From: a bacterium
GTDB taxonomy: Bacteria > Chloroflexota > Dormibacteria > Aeolococcales > Bog-877
DNA: 39,345 nucleotides
Assembly (NCBI GenBank): GCA_021827985.1
Contig: JAKATL010000023.1
Span: 1-39,345 of the forward strand
Reading direction: 5' to 3'
Shown here: positions 16,398 through 25,193 of the stretch, in pieces
How the letters are laid out: the number at the start of each line of letters is the position of its first letter
How positions within the stretch are numbered: the stretch's first letter is position 1
Program-made: the position numbers and the translations under genes
The notes under the pieces: model-generated
Database searches by the model: none
What the model was told of the DNA's origin: nothing
What the model saw: only the letters and a program-made list of their open reading frames with translations

Positions 16398-18648
16398 GCG
16401 TTTCTGGCGGCGGCGGAAGGTCGAGGACGAGCTGGCCTTGGTCTTCCCCGAGAGCAAGGATCCGGACGGCCGGCTCCTGGCCACCGCGCGCGAGCTACGC
16501 CAGCTGCTGACCAGCGTCGAGATCGGTGAGGCGGAACCCAACTATCGTGACCACCTCCGGGCCAGCCTTCTGGCCGAGCACCGAGCCAGGAGCTCCGCGC
16601 GGACGCAGCGGCGCCACCGGGTCGGCTCTCTCTTCGGGGTGGGCCTGGGCCTTGCCGGCCTGGCCATGCTCGGGGTGGTGCTGATCTCGGTGCTGGTGCT
16701 CCCCTCCGGCCCGCGGCAGGTGGTGGTTCGGGCATCGGTCCAGAACAACCCACGGGTGGCGGTCAACCAGGCCATAGACCTCAGCTTCAACCAGCCGATG
16801 GTCGAGTCCAGCGTGGACCAGGGCCTGCGAATCCAGCCCGCCCTGACCGTTTCCACCGCCTGGCAGAGCGCCACCCGTCTTTCCATCCGGCCCCGCCACC
16901 AGCTGGTCCCCAACGTCGCCTACGAGGTGACCATCAGCCGCAAGGCCGCCCGGGCGCAGGACGGTGCCACTCCCCTCTCCAACATCGTCATCCCCTTCGG
17001 GACCGCCCCGCTCTCCGCCACCGCCGTGGGTTACCCGCCCTCCCTGGTGGCGGTCTCCCCGGTGGCCACCGTTCAGCAGCCGACAGCCCTCCAGTACGCC
17101 CCGGACGGGCAGCTGCTGGTCCTGGCCGAGAGCGCCCTGGCCCCGGGGACGGCCTCCCCGGCCTCGGTGCCCGGCGCCACCGGCGTCTACTCCCTCGGCA
17201 GCCCGGCAGCCCTCCTGGCCCCAGGCGCGGCGGCACCCCAGCCCTCCCCGGACAGCCAGCAGCTGGCCTACTGGTCCGCGGCGGGCTCATCTTCCGAGCT
17301 GGAGGTGGTGCCCCTGGGTGGCGGGGGCCAGCCCCAGGTGGTGGCTTCCAGCCCCGACTCCGGCCCCGTGGCGAGCTGGGTCAATGACAGCACCCTCCTC
17401 TACAGCGGCGGCCAGGGGCTTCTGGAGGCCAACCTGGACGGTCAGGTGACCGCGGTGTACCCCTTCGTGAAGCTCGGACCCTCGGGGTTCTTCGAGGCGG
17501 CTCCCGGACTGACGGCGCTGTACGCCCAGCCCCAGGGCATCCCCACCGTCTACGACCTCGGCACCGGCTCGTCCCTGCAGCTGACCGGGATCCAGGGAGT
17601 GCCCGTCTTCTCACCGGACGGCTCGCAGCTCGCCTATGTGGCGCTCTCGGGCGGGCGGGAGAGCGTGGTGGTGGCCTCGAGCACCGGAGCCGCGCCCCGG
17701 GCGGTGGTGGTGGCACCCGCCGGCGTCGCCCTCACCCAGCTCGCCTTCAGCCCCGGGGGGCAGTACATCGCCTACGTGGCCAACACCCCGGGGGTGGGCT
17801 CCCAGCTCGGAGCGCTCGCCCTGGCCACCGGGGCCAGCCATCTGATCAGCAGCCTCTCCGGGGTCAGTCTCCCAGCGTGGTCGCCTGAGGGGACGGCCAT
17901 CTCCCTGGTGCAGACCACGGGCGGCGGCTCCCAGGTCCTGACCATCCAGCTAACCGCCCCACCCGGCGCGGGCGCAGCGGGCGCCGGCGCCGCCGCGTCC
18001 GCCCTGGACACCGCCAGCACCCTGGCCCAGCTCCAGGTCAGCGGGGGCCAGGGCGCCCTCACGGCCATCCAGGGGCTGCTGGCGCCCGGAACCGCGATCC
18101 CCACCTCGTCGCTCCTGCCCGGCCACTTCGACCGCTTCTACGCCATCTCCAGCACCGCCAGCTCTTCCGGATCCAGCACCTACCAGGTCCAGCTCGAGCT
18201 GCTCCGCGACCCCAGCGGTGGCCTCCCCGCCCAGTACCTGGACGAGACCGCCACGGTGAGCGTTGCCGGGACCACCGGTGAGCTGACGGCGCTCACCCTC
18301 GGCCAGCTCACCGCCCTACCCCCAGGGCCGATGGTCATCTCCGCCACCGCCAGCGGCACCGCGCCGGGCTCGGTGACCTTCGTGCTCCAGTTCGACGCCG
18401 ACCTGGACCCCGCCACCGTGGGAGCCCAGTCGGTGCAGCTGACTCAGTCGGGGACCCAGGTCTCCGGGGTGCGGGTGAGCTACCAGGCGAGCTCCCGGCA
18501 GATGGTGATAACCGCCACCGGCCTGGGTTCCGGGCCCCTGGTCCTGACTGTGGGGGCACCCCTGGCGGACGTGGACCACACCCTGATCTCGCCGCCGTAC
18601 GAGCTCAGCCTCCCGGCCCTGCCCACCTCGGCCCCTACTGCCGGCTGA
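16390..18648 (+). CDS. Membrane-anchored Ig-like/beta-propeller protein, probable anti-sigma factor
   Basis: 752-residue protein co-translated with the ECF sigma factor (ATG 16390 lies inside the sigma gene's last codons). An N-terminal cytoplasmic part of about 78 residues precedes one membrane helix (about 80-105, GVGLGLAGLAMLGVVLISVLVL). Outside, residues about 110-205 resemble a Big_5/SbsA Ig-like domain (NQAIDLSFNQPM, PNVAYEVTIS). A long PD40/TolB-like propeller follows (repeated SPDGSQLAY, SPGGQYIAY and APDGQLLVL blades), then a Ser/Ala-rich stretch and a second Ig-like domain (TFVLQFDADLDPATV). The cytoplasmic part lacks an obvious HxxxCxxC zinc anti-sigma motif, so the anti-sigma role rests on context. 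The extracytoplasmic part looks like a ligand or cell-wall sensor. Confidence 0.85.
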   Translation: MAERFWRRRKVEDELALVFPESKDPDGRLLATARELRQLLTSVEIGEAEPNYRDHLRASLLAEHRARSSARTQRRHRVGSLFGVGLGLAGLAMLGVVLISVLVLPSGPRQVVVRASVQNNPRVAVNQAIDLSFNQPMVESSVDQGLRIQPALTVSTAWQSATRLSIRPRHQLVPNVAYEVTISRKAARAQDGATPLSNIVIPFGTAPLSATAVGYPPSLVAVSPVATVQQPTALQYAPDGQLLVLAESALAPGTASPASVPGATGVYSLGSPAALLAPGAAAPQPSPDSQQLAYWSAAGSSSELEVVPLGGGGQPQVVASSPDSGPVASWVNDSTLLYSGGQGLLEANLDGQVTAVYPFVKLGPSGFFEAAPGLTALYAQPQGIPTVYDLGTGSSLQLTGIQGVPVFSPDGSQLAYVALSGGRESVVVASSTGAAPRAVVVAPAGVALTQLAFSPGGQYIAYVANTPGVGSQLGALALATGASHLISSLSGVSLPAWSPEGTAISLVQTTGGGSQVLTIQLTAPPGAGAAGAGAAASALDTASTLAQLQVSGGQGALTAIQGLLAPGTAIPTSSLLPGHFDRFYAISSTASSSGSSTYQVQLELLRDPSGGLPAQYLDETATVSVAGTTGELTALTLGQLTALPPGPMVISATASGTAPGSVTFVLQFDADLDPATVGAQSVQLTQSGTQVSGVRVSYQASSRQMVITATGLGSGPLVLTVGAPLADVDHTLISPPYELSLPALPTSAPTAG

Positions 18649-18657
18649 CCTCGGGGC

Positions 18658-20109
18658 TCAGGCCCCCCCGGCGGCGGCCACCGCGGCCGCCATCGCCGCC
18701 ACCCGCCTCCGGTCGGTGGCGAAGCCACGCATCGCCTCCTCCTGGGTGGAGCGCCAGTCGCGTGCGCGGTCGAGGAGCTCCGGGTGGGTGGGTATGAACT
18801 CGGTCGTGAGCCGGCCGGCCAGGAAGTCGGGGTCTGCCAGCAGGACGGCGTGGTAGGGGATGTTGGTGGTGATCCCCCCGATCCAGTACTCGTGGAGCGC
18901 CCGCCGGGCGCGGGCGGCGGCCTGGTCCCGGGTCTCGCCGTGGACCACCATCTTGGCCACCATGGGGTCGTAAAAGGGGCTGACCACTCCGGGGCCGGAG
19001 AGGGAGCTGTCCACCCGGACCCCTGGGCCGGACGGCTCGTGGTACCAGGTGACCCGTCCCGGGGTGGGCAGGAAGTCCTGCCAGGGGTCCTCGGCGTTGA
19101 TCCGGCACTCGATCGACCACCCCGTCCAGGTCACCTCCTCCTGGCGCACCGGCAGCCGCTCCCCGAGGGCGATCCGCAGCTGGGCCACCACCAGGTCCAG
19201 ACCGGTGGTCAGCTCGGTCACCGGGTGCTCCACCTGCAACCGGGTGTTCATCTCCAGGAAGTAGAAGGAGCCCCGGGACTCGATGAACTCCACGGTGCCG
19301 GCGTTGCGGTAGCCCACCGCCTCGGCGGCCCGGACCGCGGCCTCCCCCATCCGCTGCCGCATCTCCGGGGAGATGGCGGTCGAGGGACACTCCTCCAGCA
19401 GCTTCTGGTGGCGCCGCTGGATGGAGCACTCGCGCTCTCCCAGGTGGATCGTCCCGCCATGGTTGTCCGCGAGGACCTGGATCTCGATGTGGCGGGGCTC
19501 CTCCACCAGGTGCTCCAGGAAGACCCGGGGATCGCCGAAGGAGCGAGCCGCCGCCTCGCTGCAGGCGGTGATGGCGTACTTCAGCTCGTCCTCATCCCGG
19601 GCGGCCCGCATGCCGATCCCCCCGCCCCCAGCGGAGGCCTTGACCAGGATGGGGTAGCCGATCTCCCTCGCCGCCTCCAGCGCCTCCCCGGTCTCGGCGA
19701 TCGCCTCCGTCCCGGGGACGACCGGGACCCCGGCTCTCTGCATGATCCCCCGCGCGGTCACCTTGTCTCCCATGGAGGCCATGGCCTCCGCCGGAGGACC
19801 GATGAGGGTCAGCCCGTTCTCGGCGCAGGCCCGGGCCAGCCGGGGGCTCTCCGAGAGGAATCCGTACCCTGGGTGGATCGCCTGAGCCCCCGTCTCCTGG
19901 GCCGCCTGGATCAGCCGGTCCAGGTTGAGGTAGGACTGGGAGGAGGGGCTGGGGCCGATCTCCACCGCCAGGTCGGCCATCCGGGTGTGGAAGGCGCCCC
20001 GGTCGGCCTCGGAATACACCGCCACCGATCTCAGGCCCAGGTCCCGCAGGGCGCGGATCACTCTGACCGCGATCTCCCCGCGGTTGGCGACCAGGACGGT
20101 GTCGAACAC
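18658..20109 (-). CDS. Biotin carboxylase subunit (AccC/PycA-like)
   Basis: ATP-grasp enzyme that carboxylates biotin with bicarbonate. The 483 residues include the N-terminal VLVANRGEIAVRVIRA, ATP-binding Lys157 and the loop GGGGIGM (161-167), RHIEIQVLAD with its conserved His, EMNTRLQVEHPVTE (286-299) and ECRINAEDP. All catalytic positions known for the family are present, so this subunit should be active. GTG 20109 begins 5 nt after the stop of the biotinyl/carboxyltransferase gene, so the two form a complex. Length and partner resemble two-subunit pyruvate carboxylase or oxaloacetate decarboxylase-type systems, but the partner's active site is degenerate, so the physiological acceptor is uncertain. 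Confidence 0.93.
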   Translation of the reverse strand: MFDTVLVANRGEIAVRVIRALRDLGLRSVAVYSEADRGAFHTRMADLAVEIGPSPSSQSYLNLDRLIQAAQETGAQAIHPGYGFLSESPRLARACAENGLTLIGPPAEAMASMGDKVTARGIMQRAGVPVVPGTEAIAETGEALEAAREIGYPILVKASAGGGGIGMRAARDEDELKYAITACSEAAARSFGDPRVFLEHLVEEPRHIEIQVLADNHGGTIHLGERECSIQRRHQKLLEECPSTAISPEMRQRMGEAAVRAAEAVGYRNAGTVEFIESRGSFYFLEMNTRLQVEHPVTELTTGLDLVVAQLRIALGERLPVRQEEVTWTGWSIECRINAEDPWQDFLPTPGRVTWYHEPSGPGVRVDSSLSGPGVVSPFYDPMVAKMVVHGETRDQAAARARRALHEYWIGGITTNIPYHAVLLADPDFLAGRLTTEFIPTHPELLDRARDWRSTQEEAMRGFATDRRRVAAMAAAVAAAGGA

Positions 20110-20114
20110 CGGGG

Positions 20115-21923
20115 CTAGGCCACCGTGACCAGGGGGTCCCCCCGGCTCACGACCTGTCCAGCCTGGACGTTGATCGCCTGGACCACCCCGGAGACATCGG
20201 CCGGGATGTCGTTCTGCATCTTCATCGCCTCCAGGACGGCGACCGTCTGGCCCACCTCCACGTGGTCCCCGACCTGGACCGTCACCTTGGCCACCAGCCC
20301 CTGCATCGGGGCGCGCACCGCCCCGCCACCATGCACCGAGGGGGCGGCCATCGCCGGGGCCGCGAAACCTCCCCGGGCGGTGACCCGGACCTCGAAGACC
20401 TCGCCGTCCACCTCCACCGAGAACTCCCGGGCGGGGGCCTCCTCCTCCACGGCCGGTGCCGGCTCCGGGGGCGGGCCGAGAGGCACGGCGGCAGCATCAC
20501 CGACCGGCTCGGAGAGGTCCCCCCCGTCCACCGGCTCGGCCTCGGGCACCTCCTGGGGCTCATCGTCCAGCCTCTCGACGTGGGCCTCGCCCCGGGCCAG
20601 GGCCACGGCGGCCTCGGGAAAGAGCACGAACTCCAGCAGCAGCTCATCCGAGACCTGGGCCATCCCCTGGCGCCCCAGCCGGCGCCGGGCGTCCTCCAGC
20701 ATGGGCTCGAGGACGTCACCGGGGCGGACCGTGATCGGCTCCTCGTTGGCGATCACCAGGTGCTGGACCTCCGGGTCCGTGGGCCCGGGGGGGCTCCCGA
20801 AGAGGCCGAGGAAGTAGTCCTTGACGTCCTGAGCCACGATCAGGTAGCGCTCGCCGGAGGCCACGTTGGCCACCGCCTGGGTGACCACCACCTCCGCCAC
20901 CGGGCTGATCAGCGGAGGAAAGCCCATCTCCTCGCGCACTCTGCCAATCTCGGCCATGACCTCGGGCATGCGGTCGGAAACGCCCTGGAGCTGGCACTCC
21001 CAGGCGAGATGCTGCTGCACCGAGGGCGCCAGCTGGGTGCGCAGGGTGCCGGAGTCCAGCTGCCAGCCGCTGGGGTCCGCCACCAGCTGGTAGAGGGGCA
21101 GGATGGCGTCCAGCCGGTCCGCCGCCGCCAGGATCACCTGTGAGTCGACCTCCGGCTCCCTCTCGGTGCCCGCCAGGGCGGCCACCACCCCCTCGGTGCT
21201 GGGGAGGGCGGCCCCCCCGCCCAGGGGGGAGAGGCAGACGTCCAGCGCCGCGGCCCCGGCCTCGGTCCCGGCCAGGTAGGCGAAGGCCGCCTGCCCGGTG
21301 ATGGTGGCGCAGTGCAGGGAGACGGGGAGAGAGGTGGCCTCCCGCAGGCCGGAGACGATGGCCCGGGCGCTACCGGCGCCGAGCAGCCCCGCGGGGTCGA
21401 AGAGGCAGAGGCTCTTGAAGCCCATCCGGGCCAGCTCGGATCCCACCCCGATGAACGCCTGGTCGGTGTGCACCGGGCTCTTGGTGTAGACGATGACCCC
21501 CTCTGCCTGGCAGCCGGCTCGGGCCGCCGCCCGGGCCACGCTGGCCAGGTTGCGGGTGTCGTTGAGAGGGTCGAAGCAGCGGAGGACGTCCAGTCCGGCG
21601 GCCGCCACCCGGGCCACGAACAGCTCGACCACGTCGTCCGCCACCGGCCTCTGGCCCACCAGGGACTGACCCCGGAGCAGGCCGGAGAGGGGGATGGTGG
21701 TCGCCTGGCGCAGCTGGCGCAGGCGGTCGAAGGGGTCCTCCCCCAGGTGTTCCAGCGCCACCTGGAAGGTGGCGCCACCGAAGACGTCCAGCCCGGCCAG
21801 CCCGGACTCCTGCAGCGCTTCCGCCAGCTCCACCAGATGCCGGGTGCGCAGCCGACTGGATACCAGGGTCTGCTGCCCCTGCCGGAGGGCGCTCTCGATC
21901 AGTCCAACCGCTGCCATCGCCAT
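20115..21923 (-). CDS. PycB/OadA-like protein with degenerate carboxyltransferase site and intact biotinyl domain
   Basis: 602 residues with an HMGL-like TIM barrel (about 1-260), a PYC/OADA conserved domain (about 270-430), a Pro/Glu-rich linker and a C-terminal biotinyl domain with EAMKMQ (Lys568). Scaffold signatures are kept: FGGATFQ, LRGQSLVG, CFDPLND and PRIVE-like VREEMGFPPLISP. The metal site known from pyruvate carboxylase and OadA is not. RDAHQS is RQGQQT (14-19), the carbamylated Lys of IKDMAG is Phe175 (LFDPAG), the HxH pair is His204-Cys-Ala206, and the active-site Thr of the TSQP region is Ala238. Pyruvate carboxylation is therefore unlikely by the known mechanism. ATG 21923 lacks a clear Shine-Dalgarno sequence. 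It lies 34 nt downstream of the TraR-like gene. Confidence 0.88.
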   Translation of the reverse strand: MAMAAVGLIESALRQGQQTLVSSRLRTRHLVELAEALQESGLAGLDVFGGATFQVALEHLGEDPFDRLRQLRQATTIPLSGLLRGQSLVGQRPVADDVVELFVARVAAAGLDVLRCFDPLNDTRNLASVARAAARAGCQAEGVIVYTKSPVHTDQAFIGVGSELARMGFKSLCLFDPAGLLGAGSARAIVSGLREATSLPVSLHCATITGQAAFAYLAGTEAGAAALDVCLSPLGGGAALPSTEGVVAALAGTEREPEVDSQVILAAADRLDAILPLYQLVADPSGWQLDSGTLRTQLAPSVQQHLAWECQLQGVSDRMPEVMAEIGRVREEMGFPPLISPVAEVVVTQAVANVASGERYLIVAQDVKDYFLGLFGSPPGPTDPEVQHLVIANEEPITVRPGDVLEPMLEDARRRLGRQGMAQVSDELLLEFVLFPEAAVALARGEAHVERLDDEPQEVPEAEPVDGGDLSEPVGDAAAVPLGPPPEPAPAVEEEAPAREFSVEVDGEVFEVRVTARGGFAAPAMAAPSVHGGGAVRAPMQGLVAKVTVQVGDHVEVGQTVAVLEAMKMQNDIPADVSGVVQAINVQAGQVVSRGDPLVTVA

Positions 21924-21933
21924 GCAAGGTTAG

Positions 21934-21946
21934 CGGGGTGGCCCCG
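21934..21946. terminator. Small hairpin between TraR-like and PycB-like genes
   Basis: CGGGG-TGG-CCCCG (5-bp stem) lies in the 34-nt gap, without a U-tract. It could attenuate read-through or have no function; a short stem in GC-rich DNA is weak evidence. Confidence 0.2.
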
Positions 21947-21957
21947 GGATCCGCCGC

Positions 21958-22305
21958 TCAGCGGTGCCTGACCTCGGCGCAGCCGATGCAGCGCGCGGCC
22001 CAGGGGACGGCCTCCAGGCGGGCGGGCGAGATCTCCCCACCGCACACCTCGCAGCGGCCGTACTCCCCCCGGCGGAGCCGCTCCAGCGCCGCCTCCACCT
22101 CCCCCAGAAGCTGGCGCAGGGCGGTGGCGGCGTGGGCCCGCACCATGAGGTCCGCGCTCTCGGCGATGTGGTCTCCCGCCCGCTTGCCGAACTGGGGCTG
22201 GACCCCGCGTTCCTGCCGGGGCGGGGCCAGCGCCGCCAGCTCCTCCTCCAGCTCGCGGCGCCTCTGGGAGAGGGCCGCGGCCGGGTCCCGGGGCACCGCC
22301 GTCAT
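21958..22305 (-). CDS. TraR/DksA-family C4 zinc-finger protein
   Basis: 115-residue protein of the DksA/TraR family, which binds in the RNA polymerase secondary channel. Residues about 10-80 form two helices suited to a coiled-coil hairpin (LSQRRRELEEELAAL and LRQLLGEVEAALERLRRGEYG). They are followed by the zinc finger Cys85-x2-Cys88...Cys106-x2-Cys109 with the family's RLEAVPWAARC stretch. It sits last in guaB-guaA-purD-traR, its ATG overlapping the purD stop by 4 nt. GTG 22293, four codons downstream, has better spacing to GGAGG and may be the real start. The tip region (GDHIAES) is acidic, but I cannot align it securely to the DksA DxxDA tip. Confidence 0.88.
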   Translation of the reverse strand: MTAVPRDPAAALSQRRRELEEELAALAPPRQERGVQPQFGKRAGDHIAESADLMVRAHAATALRQLLGEVEAALERLRRGEYGRCEVCGGEISPARLEAVPWAARCIGCAEVRHR

Positions 22306-23591
22306 CCTCCGCCGGCGGGAGCGGCGATGTCGGCCCGATAGCGCATCCCGGGGAACCGGATGGCGCTGATCCCGCGATAGGCGAGCTCCCGGGCGGCCCC
22401 CAGGTCGGGGCCGGAGCCGACCACGATCACCACCCGGCCCCCGGAGACCTCCGGCCTCCCCCCGGCCCCGGCCCTGGTCCCCATCTGGAAGGCGAGGCAT
22501 CCCTGGGGAAGGCGATCCAGCCCCACCACCTCCCCTCCGGGCTCGACCGGTGCCGGGTAGGGCTGGCGGACCGCCACCACCCCCACGGACGCCCCGGCGG
22601 GACGGGGCGACATTCCGGGCTCCAAACCTCCCCGGGCCGCCAGCCGGAGCTGGGGCAGGAGATCCGGAAGCCAGGGGAGCAGGACCTCGGCCTCGGGGTC
22701 CCCGAAGCGGGCGTTGAACTCCAGAACCTGGACCTCACCGGAGGCCACCATCGCCCCCACGTACAGGCAGCCGACGAACGGGCAGCCGAGCCTCTCCATC
22801 TCGGCCAGGACCGGAGTTACCACCCGGGTCAGGACCTGCTGGTTCAGCTCCTCCCAGGAGGGCAACTGGGGGGGGGCATAGGCGCCCATGCCGCCGGTGT
22901 TGGGTCCGTGGCCCCCTTCCAGCGCCGCCTTGTAGTCGCGGGCCGGAGGAAGCATCCAGCCCCGGACGCCGTCGCAGAGGGCGAAGAAGGAGGCCTCCTC
23001 GCCGTGGAGCCGCTCCTCCACCACGACCTGCCGGCCCGCCTCCCCCAGCTCCCGCTCCACCAGCAGGCGCCGGGCGACCTCCAGCGCCTCCTCGGCGCCG
23101 CTGCAGACGAATGCCCCCTTGCCCAGGGCCAGCCCGTCCGCCTTCACCACCACCTCCCCGGGGCGTCCCCGGAGGAGCGCCTGCGCCTCCGCCCAGCTGG
23201 AGCAGACCCGAAAGTCCGCGGTGGGCACTCCAAGGCGCTGCAGCAGCTGCTTGGCGAAGACCTTGCTGGTCTCCAGCCGGCCCGCCGCGGCGGAGGGTCC
23301 GAAGCAGGGGATCCCCGCGCCGCTGAGGGCATCCCCCACCCCGGCGGCCACCGCCGCGTCCGGGCCGAGCACCGCCAGGGTCACCCCGCGCGCGACGGCC
23401 AGCTCCGCCAACGCCCGGGCATCGGTGGCCGCCACGGAGATGTTCTCGGCCACCTCCCGGGTGCCGGGGTTGCCGGGAGCGGCCAGCACCAGCTCCACCT
23501 CCGGGCTGCGCCGCGCGGCCCAGGCCAGGGCGTGCTCCCGCCCACCCCCACCGACCACCAGGACCCGCTCTCTGACGCTCTTCCGGCTCAC
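22302..23591 (-). CDS. purD: Phosphoribosylamine-glycine ligase (GAR synthetase)
   Basis: ATP-grasp enzyme joining phosphoribosylamine and glycine, step 2 of purine synthesis. The 429-residue protein shows [16 protein letters not shown] at the N-terminus, [43 protein letters not shown] and the C-terminal YRADIAA. GTG 23591 is chosen because GTGA overlaps the guaA stop by 4 nt; GTG 23597 would add two residues. It is separated from the main pur operon and instead coupled to the GMP branch genes and the TraR-like gene. Confidence 0.94.
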   Translation of the reverse strand: MSRKSVRERVLVVGGGGREHALAWAARRSPEVELVLAAPGNPGTREVAENISVAATDARALAELAVARGVTLAVLGPDAAVAAGVGDALSGAGIPCFGPSAAAGRLETSKVFAKQLLQRLGVPTADFRVCSSWAEAQALLRGRPGEVVVKADGLALGKGAFVCSGAEEALEVARRLLVERELGEAGRQVVVEERLHGEEASFFALCDGVRGWMLPPARDYKAALEGGHGPNTGGMGAYAPPQLPSWEELNQQVLTRVVTPVLAEMERLGCPFVGCLYVGAMVASGEVQVLEFNARFGDPEAEVLLPWLPDLLPQLRLAARGGLEPGMSPRPAGASVGVVAVRQPYPAPVEPGGEVVGLDRLPQGCLAFQMGTRAGAGGRPEVSGGRVVIVVGSGPDLGAARELAYRGISAIRFPGMRYRADIAAPAGGG

Positions 23592-25174
23592 TCCCACTCG
23601 ATGGTGGAGGGCGGCTTGCTGCTGATGTCGTAAACCACCCGGTTGACGCTGGGAACCTCGTTGACGATCCGCCGGCTGATGTCCGCCAGGACGTCGTAGG
23701 GGACCCGGGCCCAGTCCGCCGTCATCCCATCCTCGGAGGTCACGATCCGGACCGCCACCACATTGGCGTAGGTGCGGAAGTCCCCCATCACCCCGACGCT
23801 GCTGACCGGGGTGAGGATGGCGAAGCTCTGCCAGACCCGGCCGTACAGCCCGGAGCGCTTCATCTCGTCAATGACCACCCAATCGGCGTTGCGCACCGTC
23901 TCCAGCCGCTCCCGGGTCACCTCCCCGATGACCCGGATGGCCAGCCCCGGGCCGGGGAAGGGCTGACGGTGGATGAGGTCGTCCGGCAGCCCCAGGCTCG
24001 CGCCCACCCGCCGGACCTCGTCCTTGAAGAGGTAGCGGAGCGGCTCCACCAGCCGGAGCCGCATCCCCGAGGGCAGGCCGCCCACGTTGTGGTGGGTCTT
24101 GATCTTGTGGGCGGCGAAGGTGTCCGGCGCGGTGCTCTCGATCACGTCCGGGTAGAGAGTCCCCTGGGCCAGGAAGGTCGCACCCCCCGGCCTGCCGGTC
24201 TCCGCCTCGAAGGCGGAGATGAACTCCCGCCCGACCACCCGGCGCTTCTCCTCGGGGTCCACCACCCCGGCCAGGGCGGCCAGGAAGCGGTCCTGGGCCT
24301 CGACCCGCTCGATCCGCATGCGCATGTTGCGGGTCAGGACGTCGATCACCCGGTCCGCCTCCCCCCGGCGCAGCAGACCGTTGTCGACGAAGACACAGGT
24401 GAGCTGGTCCCCGACCGCCCGGTGCACCAGGGTGGCGGCCACCGCCGAGTCCACCCCCCCAGAGAGAGCGCAGATCACCCTCTCCTCCCCCACCTGGCGG
24501 CGGATCTCGGCCACCGCGCGCTGGACGAAGCCCTCCGGGGCCCAGTCCCCGCGGCAGCCACAGCTCTCATAGAGGAAGTTGCGCAGCATCGCCGATCCCT
24601 GGGGGGTGTGCGCCACCTCGGGATGGAACTGGATCCCGAACCGGCCCATGGGCCCCGCCATGGCCGCCACCGGGCTGTTGGCGGTATGGGCCACCGCCTC
24701 GTACCCCGGGGGAAGCTCGTCGATCACATCTCCATGGCTCATCCACACCGGCAGCTCGGAGGGCAGGCCGGAGAACAGCCCGTCCCCTCGATCGACCACC
24801 ATCGCGGCCGGACCGTACTCCCGGCGCCCGGCCGGGCTCACCCGGCCCCCGAGGTCATGGGCCAGCAGCTGCATCCCGTAGCAGATGCCCAGGATGGGCA
24901 GCCCCAGCTCATAGATTCCGCGATCGGGGTGGATCGCCTCCGGGTCGTAGACGCTGGCCGGGCCGCCGCTCAGCACCAGCCCGCGGGGGGCGCGGGCGGC
25001 CACCTCGGCGGCCGGCAGGTTGCCCGGTACCAGCTCGCAGTACACCCTCAGCTCGCGGATCCGGCGGGCGATCAGCTGGCTGTACTGGGAGCCGAAGTCC
25101 AGCACCAGGATGGTCTCCGGGCTGGTGGTGGGGAGGGCGCCGGCGCTCCCGGCGCGGACCGCTGCCAGGCTCAC
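23588..25174 (-). CDS. guaA: GMP synthase (glutamine-hydrolysing)
   Basis: Converts XMP to GMP using ATP and glutamine. The 528-residue protein has an N-terminal class I glutaminase ([15 protein letters not shown], catalytic Cys in GICYGMQLL, His in FHPEV), an ATP pyrophosphatase loop ([13 protein letters not shown]) and the C-terminal dimerisation region ending [20 protein letters not shown] 25174 has a GGGGGAG site 9 nt or so upstream. It lies 19 nt downstream of guaB. Confidence 0.96.
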   Translation of the reverse strand: MSLAAVRAGSAGALPTTSPETILVLDFGSQYSQLIARRIRELRVYCELVPGNLPAAEVAARAPRGLVLSGGPASVYDPEAIHPDRGIYELGLPILGICYGMQLLAHDLGGRVSPAGRREYGPAAMVVDRGDGLFSGLPSELPVWMSHGDVIDELPPGYEAVAHTANSPVAAMAGPMGRFGIQFHPEVAHTPQGSAMLRNFLYESCGCRGDWAPEGFVQRAVAEIRRQVGEERVICALSGGVDSAVAATLVHRAVGDQLTCVFVDNGLLRRGEADRVIDVLTRNMRMRIERVEAQDRFLAALAGVVDPEEKRRVVGREFISAFEAETGRPGGATFLAQGTLYPDVIESTAPDTFAAHKIKTHHNVGGLPSGMRLRLVEPLRYLFKDEVRRVGASLGLPDDLIHRQPFPGPGLAIRVIGEVTRERLETVRNADWVVIDEMKRSGLYGRVWQSFAILTPVSSVGVMGDFRTYANVVAVRIVTSEDGMTADWARVPYDVLADISRRIVNEVPSVNRVVYDISSKPPSTIEWE

Positions 25175-25193
25175 CCGCCGCTCCCCCCTCGGC

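Noticed and set aside
18784..20118. 444-codon open frame opposite the biotin carboxylase gene
   Set aside because: Antisense shadow of a clearly conserved gene, repetitive Gly/His/Val composition.
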